From Bacillus pseudomycoides (GTDB lineage Bacteria > Bacillota > Bacilli > Bacillales > Bacillaceae_G): a stretch of 64,000 bases of DNA. The stretch is taken from positions 126,038 through 190,037 of the forward strand of contig NZ_NVOY01000004.1 in the NCBI RefSeq assembly GCF_002551005.1, read 5' to 3'. Numbering within the stretch: position 1 is the stretch's first letter; the number at the start of each line of letters is the position of its first letter. The translations under genes and the position numbers were made by a program. Below the pieces are notes generated by a model, which made no database searches, had not been told where the DNA came from, and saw nothing but the letters and a program-made list of their open reading frames with translations. Shown one piece after another: positions 25,567 through 34,030 of this stretch.

Positions 25567-26883
25567 TTATGCTGTTTTTTGATATTCCTTTTTCTCAGCT
25601 CCAGGCGAAAGACGCGGAAAATTAATGACAATTGAGATAATACCGCAAACAGCAACTAACATTGGATAAAATGAGTACGGTAATAATTCAATTGGTGAAA
25701 GTGAAGCAAATCCTGCCGCCGTTAACATTTGCGCACCGTATGGGATTAATCCTTGTACACTACATGAGAATAAGTCTAACAAGCTCGCAGATTTTTTCGG
25801 ATCAATATTATATTGGTCTGCAACATTCTTTGCTAGTGGACCTGTGAAAATAATAGAAATCGTATTATTTGCTGTGCACATATTTGTCATACTTACAAGA
25901 CCAGCAATTCCAAATTCTGCACCTTTTTTCGAACGAATATTACGCGTTAGCACATTCATTAAATAATGAATACCACCGTTATATTGAATAATTTCAACCA
26001 TTCCACCGATTAAAATTGCTAATAATACAAGCTCCATCATACCATTAATTCCTACTGTAACACTTTTAAAGAAGCTTGCTAGTGTATAGCTTCCGTCTAC
26101 CATCCCAATAATACCCGCTAGCACTGTTCCCCCAGTTAATACAACTAGTACGTTACATCCAAGTAGTGCTGTAATTAATACTCCAGCGTACGGTAAAATT
26201 TTCACCCAATTAAACGCATGTGCCGTCATATTTGAATGGGTGCCTGACGTAAGAACGACTAACAGTACACACGTAACAATAGCAGCTGGTAATACAATTA
26301 AGAAATTTGTTTTAAATTTATCTTTCATTTCCGTTCCTTGTGTACGTACAGCTGCAATAGTCGTATCTGAAATAAAAGATAAGTTATCGCCAAACATCGC
26401 ACCGCCAACAACTGTTGCCATAGCAAGCGCCATAGAAATATCCGTGTTTCCACTAATCCCTACTGCAATTGGAGCCAATGCTGCAATCGTCCCCATTGAC
26501 GTTCCCATTGCTAATGAAATAAAAGCACCGATAACAAATAAACCAACCACTAAAAACCCTTGCGGCAAAATAGAAAGAGCTAAGTTTACAGTTGCTTCAA
26601 CGCCGCCCATACCCTTTGCCGTTTCAGAAAATGCACCTGCTAACACAAAGATCAATACCATAATCATGATATCTGGATTGCCAGCCCCTTTAGCAAAGCG
26701 TTCAACCTTTGTTGTAAAGTTTTCTTTTCTGTTCATTACTAATGCAGCTGCAACTGCAATTAAAATAGCAACCAAAATTGGTAACTTATAAAAATCCCCT
26801 GTAATTACACCAGACCCAATAAATAACGCTAAAAATATACCAAGTGGCAACAATGCCCACGCATTTCCTTTTGTTTGTTCCAA
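25567..26883 (-). CDS. NhaC-family transporter, probable methionine transporter (MetT type)
   Basis: 438 residues, about eleven membrane helices, NhaC/ion-transporter superfamily (AMGTSMGTIAALAPIAVG and GAMFGDNLSFISDTTIAA motifs). General annotation would say Na+/H+ antiporter. The gene, however, is preceded by a SAM riboswitch with its own terminator, and S-box or methionine-linked NhaC members have been proposed as methionine transporters (MetT). I infer uptake of methionine or a precursor driven by sodium or protons. Not proven by sequence. Confidence 0.8.
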   Translation of the reverse strand: MEQTKGNAWALLPLGIFLALFIGSGVITGDFYKLPILVAILIAVAAALVMNRKENFTTKVERFAKGAGNPDIMIMVLIFVLAGAFSETAKGMGGVEATVNLALSILPQGFLVVGLFVIGAFISLAMGTSMGTIAALAPIAVGISGNTDISMALAMATVVGGAMFGDNLSFISDTTIAAVRTQGTEMKDKFKTNFLIVLPAAIVTCVLLVVLTSGTHSNMTAHAFNWVKILPYAGVLITALLGCNVLVVLTGGTVLAGIIGMVDGSYTLASFFKSVTVGINGMMELVLLAILIGGMVEIIQYNGGIHYLMNVLTRNIRSKKGAEFGIAGLVSMTNMCTANNTISIIFTGPLAKNVADQYNIDPKKSASLLDLFSCSVQGLIPYGAQMLTAAGFASLSPIELLPYSFYPMLVAVCGIISIVINFPRLSPGAEKKEYQKTA

Positions 26884-26929
26884 AGTTATATCCTCTCCTA
26901 TTTCTAAACCTATTCTTCACAAGAGCGAA

Positions 26930-26958
26930 AAAGACCTCTTCTAAAGAGAAGAGGTCTT
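26930..26958 (-). terminator. riboswitch-controlled terminator
   Basis: AGACCTCTTCT / AGAAGAGGTCT with a 4-nt loop and TTTTT on the minus strand, directly downstream of the SAM aptamer. The aptamer's 3' end (GAGAAGAG) can pair with its left arm to form the antiterminator. Confidence 0.8.
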
Positions 26959-26984
26959 ATATATCATATAAGAAACACTCTTCT

Positions 26985-27088
26985 CATCTATCAAGCATAT
27001 CGCTTGCTGGATTTGGCACAGCACTCTATTATGAGTCCGCTGCCGAGGCATCGTAGGGCCAGTCCCTCCGCCTCTCTTGATAAGAAGG
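26985..27088 (-). promoter_or_regulatory. SAM-I riboswitch (S-box)
   Basis: Minus-strand CTTATCAAGAGAGGCGGAGG, GGGACTGGCCC, GATGCCTCGGCAGC and TGTGCCAAATCCAGCAAGC are S-box core elements. P1 forms between TATCAAG and CTTGATA. High SAM should favour the downstream terminator and switch the transporter off. Confidence 0.93.
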
Positions 27089-27221
27089 TTTCATATTATA
27101 TTTTTGTGTAAATCAATCTTTTCTTACTTTACTTGCTGCAAGAGAAAATGTCAAATATTATTTCTATCAAAATAGTTGGTATTTTTTTGATATTATACAA
27201 ATATCTATCGAAACAATCACT

Positions 27222-27362
27222 TTCCTTTTTCGGAGGACGAAAGCATCTGCCTTCATATAGAAACGGATAGCCCTTTTCCTACCACGAGCAAAACGAAAAC
27301 AAAGAAAGCAATATATTGTGTCATATAAGCAACTTATATGTTAAAAATCAAAATAAATTTCC
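27222..27362 (-). repeat. bcr1-like repeat, copy 5
   Basis: Minus-strand copy, somewhat diverged: CGGAGGACGAAAGCATCTG, ATAGAAACGGATAG, CCTACCACGAGC and AAGCAACTTATATGTTAAAA. It lies head-to-head with copy 6, about 10 nt apart, so the two form a long imperfect inverted repeat. Confidence 0.7.
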
Positions 27363-27372
27363 ATATATATAT

Positions 27373-27545
27373 TAATTTTCCGCCATATAAGTCGCTGCTA
27401 TTCAGAATACAGCATGGCCGCTATTTGCTTTCTCCTTTTGTTTTAACCCTTGCATGTCGCAAAAATAGGTACTGACCGCTTCTATGCATGGCCAGATCCT
27501 CTCGCCCGCCTAAAAAGAAAGGTTTTTTTATTTGTAATTATATAT
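27373..27545 (+). repeat. bcr1-like repeat, copy 6
   Basis: Full plus-strand copy: CATATAAGTCGCTGCTATTC, TTTTAACCCTTGCATGTCGC, CTGACCGCTTCTATGC, GGCCAGATCCTCTCGCCC. Its right end touches the stop codon of the next gene. Copies 5 and 6 and the S-box account for the gap 26884-27537. Confidence 0.8.
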
Positions 27546-28062
27546 CTTTTATTTTTTGAATTTCTGTTTCTAAAATGGAAAACCATAAAAATTCTTCTTC
27601 TTCAATTTTTTTCATAATCCACTTTGCCGTATTCCAAGCTAAATTATACTCCTCTTTTGAAATGTCTCCGTCCATATATGCTTCTTCTAACTCATCTTCA
27701 TCTAATACATACATTTCTCCGTTCGGTAACAAGACAACATCTAAATATAAATCATCGAAATAAGGTAGTCCTCTTTTATCCATTTTATACTCTTTTGCAA
27801 CATCAATATAATATTGAACAAGCTCTTTTTTCTCATTCAACATCGCGGTAATCGCAAATTTTTTTCCATTTATGAAATATTGGATCCAAGTATAACCATT
27901 ATTCGCAATACAAATCTTCCGATTATTATACTGTTTATAACTAGGCTCTTTCACTTGCTTTATATGTAATATACCTAACATACCGTCCTGTACATCTTTT
28001 ACCGCATATGTTTTATCAATTAACCGTCTCCATGATGAGCCATCTCCATATTTCCGTTTCAT
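27538..28062 (-). CDS. DUF402 family nucleoside phosphatase (NtdP-like)
   Basis: 174 residues from ATG 28062, because AAGGAG lies 8 nt upstream; an ATG at 28068 is too close. DUF402 fold with the metal-site pattern YYIDVAKEYKMDKRGLPYFD then DLYLDVVLLPNGE and DEDELEEA, as in B. subtilis YgaC and S. aureus NtdP, which hydrolyse nucleoside tri- and diphosphates. Length is right for the family. Single gene between two repeats. Confidence 0.85.
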   Translation of the reverse strand: MKRKYGDGSSWRRLIDKTYAVKDVQDGMLGILHIKQVKEPSYKQYNNRKICIANNGYTWIQYFINGKKFAITAMLNEKKELVQYYIDVAKEYKMDKRGLPYFDDLYLDVVLLPNGEMYVLDEDELEEAYMDGDISKEEYNLAWNTAKWIMKKIEEEEFLWFSILETEIQKIKDI

Positions 28063-28084
28063 CCTCATTGCTCCTTATTCCATA

Positions 28085-28215
28085 TAGAAATTCATTTTAA
28101 TTTTTTACATATAAGTCGCTGCTACGTAAAATAAAACATGACCTGCACTTGCATTCTCTCTTTACTTTAATTATTGCATGTCGCAGGAAGGGACTTGACC
28201 GCTCCTTAATTCGTA
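28085..28215 (+). repeat. bcr1-like repeat, copy 7, 3' truncated
   Basis: Plus-strand copy with TACATATAAGTCGCTGCTAC, ACATGACCTGCACTTGC and ATTGCATGTCGCAGGAAGGG. The GGCCAGATGCTCTCGCCC block is missing, so the right half is deleted. Confidence 0.7.
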
Positions 28216-28222
28216 TTTATAT

Positions 28223-28259
28223 AGAAAAAGGCCTTCACGTGCACCGTGAAGGCCTTTCT
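28223..28259 (-). terminator. terminator of gltT
   Basis: ATAGAAAAAGGCCTTCACG / CGTGAAGGCCTTTCTAT, loop TGCAC. Confidence 0.8.
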
Positions 28260-28264
28260 ATCAA

Positions 28265-29536
28265 TTAAGCTACTTGCTTCTCTGAGATCTCTTTCAAATA
28301 AGCTTGTCCTTTTTCTGCGTCATATTGTCCTTCCCATTTAGACATAACAACTGCAGCTAATGAGTTACCTACTACGTTTACTGCTGTACGTGCCATATCT
28401 AAAATACGGTCAATACCAGCGATAAACGCTAAACCTTCAGACGGAATACCTACTGTATGAAGCGTTGCTAATAATACAACGAATGATACGCCCGGTACAC
28501 CGGCAATCCCTTTTGAAGTAAGCATCAATACAAGAAGCAATGTAATTTGTTGTGTAAGAGATAAATGAATACCATACATTTGCGCTAAGAAAATTGCCGC
28601 AATTGCTTGATATAATGTTGAACCATCTAAGTTAAATGAATAACCTGTCGGAATAACGAAAGATGTAATTGCTTTCGGACAACCGAAACGCTCCATCTTT
28701 TCCATAATCTTTGGTAGAACCGTCTCTGAGCTTGCTGTAGAAAATGCTAAAATAAGCTCGTCTTTTAAAATCTTAAAGAATTGGAAAATATTAATTCCAA
28801 ATAACTTTGCCGTAAGACCTAATACAACAACAACGAAGAAAATCATCGCTCCGTAAACAACAATAACTAACTTACCTAATGGAATTAATGACGTTACACC
28901 AAACTTAGAAACCGTTACGCCAATTAACGCAAACACACCAAACGGCGCGAACTTCATTACCTGGTTTGTTACATAAAACATTGCATCTGCAACACCTTGG
29001 AAGAAATTCAGAACTGGTTTTCCTCTTTCTCCAATTGCCGCTACTCCTAAACCAAATAATACAGAGAAGAAAATAATTGCAAGCATATCTCCTTTTGCCA
29101 ACGAATCCATAATATTCGTTGGAACGATATTTACAAACGTATCTGCAAATGAATGATGCTGTACTTGCTCTGTTGTAGCTGTATACTTAGAAATATCTGT
29201 TTTTTGTAATTCTGACATATTCACGCCTTTTCCTGGCTGGAATATGTTTGCTACTAATAAACCAACAACAATCGCAATCGTTGTAATAATTTCAAAATAA
29301 ATAATTGTTTTTCCGCCTAAACGTCCAAGCTTTTTCACATCTCCAACGCCGGCAACACCAACAACAATACTAGCTACTACAATTGGCACAACAATCATTT
29401 TAATTAAACGGATAAAAATATCACCAATCGGTTGTAAAACTTTTCCAACCATCGGATCTTGATAAAAAATTGCCCCTACAAGAATACCGAGAGCAAGACC
29501 TATTAAAATTTGCCATGCAAGTCCAATTCTTTTCAT
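28265..29536 (-). CDS. gltT: glutamate/aspartate:cation symporter (GltT/GltP type)
   Basis: 423 residues, DAACS (SLC1-like) family. Eight membrane helices plus two re-entrant loops: the serine-rich FSTASSET hairpin (about 265-272) and GYSFNLDGSTLY (about 298-309), which carries the substrate- and sodium-contacting residues. The N-terminus closely resembles B. subtilis GltT (LAWQILIGLALGILVGA). Imports glutamate/aspartate or C4-dicarboxylates with H+ or Na+. Single gene with terminator. Confidence 0.85.
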   Translation of the reverse strand: MKRIGLAWQILIGLALGILVGAIFYQDPMVGKVLQPIGDIFIRLIKMIVVPIVVASIVVGVAGVGDVKKLGRLGGKTIIYFEIITTIAIVVGLLVANIFQPGKGVNMSELQKTDISKYTATTEQVQHHSFADTFVNIVPTNIMDSLAKGDMLAIIFFSVLFGLGVAAIGERGKPVLNFFQGVADAMFYVTNQVMKFAPFGVFALIGVTVSKFGVTSLIPLGKLVIVVYGAMIFFVVVVLGLTAKLFGINIFQFFKILKDELILAFSTASSETVLPKIMEKMERFGCPKAITSFVIPTGYSFNLDGSTLYQAIAAIFLAQMYGIHLSLTQQITLLLVLMLTSKGIAGVPGVSFVVLLATLHTVGIPSEGLAFIAGIDRILDMARTAVNVVGNSLAAVVMSKWEGQYDAEKGQAYLKEISEKQVA

Positions 29537-29965
29537 ACTTGCTGCAACCCCCTTCTTAGATGTTATTCATTTTCATATTCTATTTTTCTATAAAATATGA
29601 AAATAGAAGTATTAAATATTGTTCGACTATTCAATACTTTCTTCCCCTCCTAAAATGATAAGACAAAAATAGAAATCTGACAACTAAATAAGTTTTCCTA
29701 TATGCAAATTTTTTTGTTGACAAGAATAATACCATGTTAGGAAAACTCACATGAGAACGATTCCTTATTTATATTCCTTGCACTAAATCTATTTAATGTG
29801 ATAAATTAATTCATGTCGTGAAAACGAACAATCAAGACGTAAAATTCTTCTAATTTTCGCCATTTAATAACAATTTCTTAAATATTTTTTTACATTATCA
29901 TTACAACAATAGACATTTTTCTCTTTTTTATGATTATATAGAACATAGGGAAAGGAGATAGACAG
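29537..29965. other. intergenic region between gltT and the M23 peptidase gene
   Basis: 429 AT-rich nucleotides with divergent promoters. A 9-bp inverted repeat (GTTTTCCTA near 29694 with TAGGAAAAC near 29738) flanks a possible extended -10 for gltT (TGGTATTAT on the minus strand near 29729-29737). No open frame, riboswitch or repeat copy seen. Confidence 0.4.
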
Positions 29966-31222
29966 ATGAACAAAAAAATAACAGCGTTTAGTTTATTGAC
30001 AGCCGGTACTATTCTCGTTTCTCCCGTGCTTTCACCAGTGTATGCGGAGACGAGTCAAGATAAATTATCTAATATTCAATCACAACTAGACGGTAAGCAA
30101 CAAGAATTACATATAAAAACAGAAGAAAAACAAAAAATAGAAAAAGAAATTCAAGACTTACAGAAAAAAATTGATGAATTAACTGCTTCTATTAATAAAA
30201 ATGAGGCAGATTTAAAAGCAACAAAAACGGAAATTGAAAAAACACAAGCAAGTATCACAGAGAAGAAAAAGCACATTGAACAATTACAAAATCAAATCAA
30301 TACGCGCCAAGAATTAATTAAGCAAAGATTACAATCTATGCAAGAAAAACCACGTACAAATTTAATTACTGAAGTATTAATTAATACGAACAATATCGCC
30401 GAACTATTAGAAAATGTGTATTCTGTTAGTTTAATTTTAAATAGTGATACAGATATCGTAAAACAACAAACAAACGACCAAGATACCGTTAAAAAAGAAA
30501 AAGAAGCGGTTGAGAAAAAAGAGCAGCAACTAAAAGAAGCGGAGCAAACATTACAGAAACAACAGCAAGAACTTCAAGCAAATCAACAACAGCAACAAAC
30601 TTTAATTGCTGACTTGCACGCAAAAGTTTCAAAAATAGATTCTGAGATGGAAAGCTTAGAAGAATCAAAAGGTATTTTAGAAAATCAGCGAAAAGCTGTC
30701 CAAAATGCAATTGAAGAGGACAAGCGAGCTGAAGACGCTAAAAAAGCTGCTGATGCGAAAAAGGCTGAAGGGCAACAGCAAACTGCTCCTTCATCTCCAA
30801 CTGCCCCTGCACCTCAAGGAGAAAGTACTGGCGGTTTCATTAAACCAGCAGCTGGTAGGTTTTCTTCTGGTTTTAATGATCCAACACGTGATCGTCATAA
30901 AGGCCTTGATATTGCAGCACCTGGAACCGTACCAATTTTTGCTGCAGCTGACGGCGTTGTTATTCGCTCTGATTTCTCTACTAGTTACGGGAATGTTGTA
31001 TACTTATCGCACCGTATAAACGGCCAAACATATACAACTGTTTATGCTCATATGAATAGCCGTTCTGTTTCGGTTGGACAAACTGTAAAACAAGGGCAAC
31101 AACTCGGAATCATGGGAAATACAGGGGATTCACAAGGACAACACTTGCACTTCGAACTGCACATCGGCGAATGGAATCAAAGTAAATCAAATGCTGTAGA
31201 TCCAGCTCCTTATATTAAATAA
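29966..31222 (+). CDS. secreted M23 peptidoglycan endopeptidase with coiled-coil domain
   Basis: 418 residues. Signal peptide 1-28 (cleavage near VYA-ET). Long Gln/Lys/Glu coiled coil (about 30-260) like EnvC/CwlO-type regulators, a Pro/Gln linker (about 265-285), then the M23 LytM domain with zinc ligands in RHKGLDIA and QGQHLHFEL (about 312-395). The catalytic residues look complete, so it should cleave peptide cross-links of the wall itself. Single gene followed by a strong terminator. Confidence 0.9.
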   Translation: MNKKITAFSLLTAGTILVSPVLSPVYAETSQDKLSNIQSQLDGKQQELHIKTEEKQKIEKEIQDLQKKIDELTASINKNEADLKATKTEIEKTQASITEKKKHIEQLQNQINTRQELIKQRLQSMQEKPRTNLITEVLINTNNIAELLENVYSVSLILNSDTDIVKQQTNDQDTVKKEKEAVEKKEQQLKEAEQTLQKQQQELQANQQQQQTLIADLHAKVSKIDSEMESLEESKGILENQRKAVQNAIEEDKRAEDAKKAADAKKAEGQQQTAPSSPTAPAPQGESTGGFIKPAAGRFSSGFNDPTRDRHKGLDIAAPGTVPIFAAADGVVIRSDFSTSYGNVVYLSHRINGQTYTTVYAHMNSRSVSVGQTVKQGQQLGIMGNTGDSQGQHLHFELHIGEWNQSKSNAVDPAPYIK

Positions 31223-31250
31223 AAAAACTCGGCAATTGCCGAGTTTTTTT
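31222..31250 (+). terminator. terminator
   Basis: AAAAAACTCGGCAA / TTGCCGAGTTTTTT palindrome ending in a T-run. Confidence 0.85.
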
Positions 31251-31373
31251 ATTTATGGAAAACAAATGAATCTCATCTTTCATAATGTACTTCTTATTAT
31301 ATTTTATAATTTTTAACATCTTCTAGGCATTACACATACAATAACATAAAAGCTTTTTTGAGGAGGTCCACAC

Positions 31374-31541
31374 ATGGTTCAAGAATCACAGGCAGTTGCA
31401 GTATTACAAGAAGCCAAAGAGACATTAATAGGCCGATTATTTTCAGTAGTTGGATCCGGTATCTTTTTTATTGGTTCCTTCATCGCAGTCGTTGTAGCTT
31501 TTAAAACATATACTCGTCTATTACAAACTTCTACATCATAA
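31374..31541 (+). CDS. 55-residue single-span membrane protein
   Basis: Short gene with a perfect AGGAGG site (31361-31366) 7 nt before ATG 31374. The product begins MVQESQAVAVLQEAKETLIG, then a membrane helix (LFSVVGSGIFFIGSFIAVVV) and a short basic tail ending TYTRLLQTSTS. It is convergent with the NSS transporter and shares its terminator. Some NSS carriers have small helper subunits, but the opposite orientation argues against a shared operon. Function unknown. Confidence 0.7.
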   Translation: MVQESQAVAVLQEAKETLIGRLFSVVGSGIFFIGSFIAVVVAFKTYTRLLQTSTS

Positions 31542-31543
31542 TT

Positions 31544-31570
31544 AAAAACGGAGAATATTCTCCGTTTTTT
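31544..31570. terminator. bidirectional terminator
   Basis: AAAAACGGAGAAT / ATTCTCCGTTTTT between the small membrane protein gene and the convergent NSS gene. Confidence 0.8.
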
Positions 31571-31575
31571 ATCAA

Positions 31576-32919
31576 CTAAAGTACACCAATAACGTTTAAA
31601 AAAACAAGAAGAACCGTAATTGGAATAACGTAACGAAGCAAGAAGAACCATACATAAAATAATATTTTCCCACTTGTTTCTTTGACTTCTAATTCTTGCA
31701 TTAACAACTCTTTCTTCATTTTATTTGGTACAAAGAGCGAAATAGCTAACACGCCAAACGGAAGTAATATGTTACTCACCATAAAGTCCACTAAATCAAA
31801 AAATGTCTTTCCGAAAAATTTCACATCACTCAAAACTCCAAATGATAAAGCCGCTGGAATTCCAACTACGAAAATGAGTAGTCCAATGATAAGTGATGCT
31901 GATGGACGCTTCTTCTCATCCTCTTTCGCTACAGAAGCAACAACAATTTCCAACATAGAAATTGCCGACGTAATCGTTGCAAAGAAAAACAGAATTAAGA
32001 ATAAAATAAAGAAAAAATGCCCGAAAGGAATTTCTCCAAATACAGCCGGAAGAACGATAAATAATAATCCAGGTCCTTCTGTCGGACTAACACCTAACGC
32101 AAAAATTGCCGGAAAAATTGCTAGTCCTGCAAGTACAGTAACAAAGACTGTTAGGCTTGTAATTGACGTTGCTGATTTTGCTAAATGTTCTTCTTTTTTC
32201 AAATAAGAGCTATATGTGACCATAACCGAAGCTCCAACCGTAAGTGAAAAGAACGATTGTCCCATCGCGTATAAAATTGTTTTTGCTGTTAACTTTGAGA
32301 AATCTGGTTTTAAGAAAAACTCGACACCTTTCCACGCCCCGTCCAGTGTAAGAGAACGAACAATGATTGCAAGAAACAGAACAAATAAAAGCGGCATCAT
32401 ATACTTACTTGCTTTTTCAATTCCTTTTTCTACACCTTTACTTACGATAAAAATTGTACAAAGCATAAAAATAAATTGTGCTCCAATGGCACTTATTGGA
32501 TTTGAGATTGTTTCTCCAAATAACTTTGCGTAATCAGCACCATTCCCCCATAATCCACCTGTTACACTATAAAATAAATAAAGTAAAATCCAACCTCCAA
32601 CAACACTATAAAATGATAAAACGCTAAAACATGTTACTACTCCCATGCGGCCAATCCATGGATATAGTTTATTATTCGGTACTAATACTTGATAAGCTGT
32701 CACCGCTTCTTTTTGCGTACTTCGACCGATCACAAATTCCGCCACTAAAAGCGGCATACCGATAAATATTGTCATTAATAAAAAAACAAGGAAAAAGGCT
32801 CCTCCTCCACTATTTCCGGCAACATACGGGAATTTCCAAATCGCCCCAAGTCCCACTGCTGCCCCGGCTGCTGCGAGTACAAAACCAATTTTCGACGTCC
32901 ATTGCTGTGTTTCTTTCAT
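31576..32919 (-). CDS. NSS-family sodium-dependent transporter, probably for tryptophan
   Basis: 447 residues from ATG 32919 (AAGGAGAA about 6 nt upstream). Neurotransmitter:sodium symporter family, LeuT fold, with the helix-1 signature GAAVGLGAIWKFPY (about 17-30) where sodium and the amino acid bind; about eleven membrane helices. A T-box leader precedes it and its specifier reads UGG, so the carrier should be induced when tRNA-Trp is uncharged. Tryptophan import is therefore the likely role; the protein alone would only say amino-acid transporter. Confidence 0.88.
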   Translation of the reverse strand: MKETQQWTSKIGFVLAAAGAAVGLGAIWKFPYVAGNSGGGAFFLVFLLMTIFIGMPLLVAEFVIGRSTQKEAVTAYQVLVPNNKLYPWIGRMGVVTCFSVLSFYSVVGGWILLYLFYSVTGGLWGNGADYAKLFGETISNPISAIGAQFIFMLCTIFIVSKGVEKGIEKASKYMMPLLFVLFLAIIVRSLTLDGAWKGVEFFLKPDFSKLTAKTILYAMGQSFFSLTVGASVMVTYSSYLKKEEHLAKSATSITSLTVFVTVLAGLAIFPAIFALGVSPTEGPGLLFIVLPAVFGEIPFGHFFFILFLILFFFATITSAISMLEIVVASVAKEDEKKRPSASLIIGLLIFVVGIPAALSFGVLSDVKFFGKTFFDLVDFMVSNILLPFGVLAISLFVPNKMKKELLMQELEVKETSGKILFYVWFFLLRYVIPITVLLVFLNVIGVL

Positions 32920-32997
32920 GTTCACTTCTCCTTATTTGCTTTTTCCTACTTTTACTAACCATACACTTTCAGTTCATACTCGCCACCTCCTTTAGAA

Positions 32998-33287
32998 AAT
33001 AAAAAAAGTCCTCTACACGCTATTATGCATGTAGAGGACGATATATATAATATAATACCGTGGTACCACCTCAATTGGATAAGTTATCCCACTTTTCAGG
33101 TACAGGAATGCTTCCGATACCTTATCCTTGTAACGGCGGAACCCGGGTTGCCTACTATTAATTCAACATACCTCTCGCAAGCCCATTCTGTATATTTTAT
33201 CGTACCGGGCTCACACCTTTCCCCAGCTCTCTGAACGTCTCAAATATACGTACTTTTCTTGCTCATCGATTTCATGTATTGAAGTTA
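32998..33287 (-). promoter_or_regulatory. T-box leader, tryptophan specifier (UGG)
   Basis: The T-box sequence AATTGAGGTGGTACCACGG lies at 33058-33076 (minus strand), followed by terminator GTCCTCTAC / GTAGAGGAC (33008-33039) with a T-run. In stem I, GCAAG pairs with CTTGC and GTATATTT with AAATATAC. The internal loop between them has AGTA on the 5' side and GAA-UGG-G on the 3' side, placing the specifier at 33183-33185. UGG is the Trp codon. Confidence 0.9.
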
Positions 33288-33293
33288 CTTGTG

Positions 33294-33322
33294 ATTATAG
33301 AGGAGATGATTTCATTTGTAAA
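33294..33322 (-). promoter_or_regulatory. promoter of the T-box transcript
   Basis: -35 TTTACA (33317-33322), 17-bp spacer, -10 TATAAT (33294-33299) on the minus strand, starting 8 nt after the upstream Nudix stop codon. Confidence 0.85.
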
Positions 33323-33329
33323 GAATAAA

Positions 33330-33794
33330 TTAATTGACATCTCCTAAGTATACTTCCGTTTTTTCATGATAAATAAAATGTTTTTGCAATTGTGCACGTA
33401 ATGTTTGCGGGTATAAGCGATACTGTGTAATGTTATGTAAAGACAGCCACTCTATCCCAACTTGATCCGTATCTAACTGCGTTGCTCGCTTCATATCCGG
33501 TTCACTTAGAAGTGTACATGAGAACATATATTCAATTTGGTGAACATCAAAATCAGACTCCGCATGTTCATGATTTTTACCAATATATTCTCTAATAAAC
33601 AGTAACTCATTTGGCTGAACTTCCGCACCGATTTCTTCCAAACACTCACGTTTTACCGTCTCTGTAAATGTTTCACCCGGCTCTTGACCTCCGCCAACTA
33701 ATAGATAATATTCCCCATCATGATCGTGCTTTTTAATTACTAAAAAATGATCATCTCGTACAATTAATGCTTTTACTGAATTTCTAATTTTCAC
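33330..33794 (-). CDS. Nudix hydrolase
   Basis: 154 residues from GTG 33794 behind GGGGGAAGA. Complete Nudix box GX5EX7REUXEEXGU starting at GGGQEPGETF and ending REC-LEEIGAE (about residues 34-57). Hydrolyses a nucleoside-diphosphate derivative; which one is not told by the sequence. Single gene. Confidence 0.88.
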   Translation of the reverse strand: MKIRNSVKALIVRDDHFLVIKKHDHDGEYYLLVGGGQEPGETFTETVKRECLEEIGAEVQPNELLFIREYIGKNHEHAESDFDVHQIEYMFSCTLLSEPDMKRATQLDTDQVGIEWLSLHNITQYRLYPQTLRAQLQKHFIYHEKTEVYLGDVN

Positions 33795-33886
33795 AGCTCT
33801 TCCCCCTTTTTAGCAACGTATTTTTTATTTTATTAAAAAGAGGAAAATATTACAAACTATCAAAATACTAATTTTTTATCTATTAT

Positions 33887-34030
33887 ATACATTTTAATTT
33901 TTTGACATATAATTTTGTTTTAACCTTGCACGTGGCAGAAAAAAGCCCTGACCGCTTCTATGCATGGCCAGATGCTCTCGACAGCCTAAAAAGAAAGAAG
34001 GTTTTTATGTCGATCTTTTAATTTTTATTT
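33887..34030 (+). repeat. bcr1-like repeat, copy 8, internally deleted
   Basis: Plus-strand copy in which TTGACATATAA is joined directly to TTTTGTTTTAACCTTGCACG, losing about 55 bases of the left half. The right half (GCCCTGACCGCTTCTATGC, GGCCAGATGCTCTCGAC) is intact. Its right end touches the sirC stop codon. Confidence 0.75.

Noticed and set aside
26240-26791. 183-codon plus-strand frame
   Set aside because: Antisense shadow of the NhaC-family gene; its Ala/Thr/Ile-rich product reflects the hydrophobic codons on the other strand.
31374-31541. Assignment of the 55-residue protein as the MetS-like small subunit of the NSS transporter
   Set aside because: It is convergent with the transporter, outside the T-box transcript, and does not look like the known small subunits.
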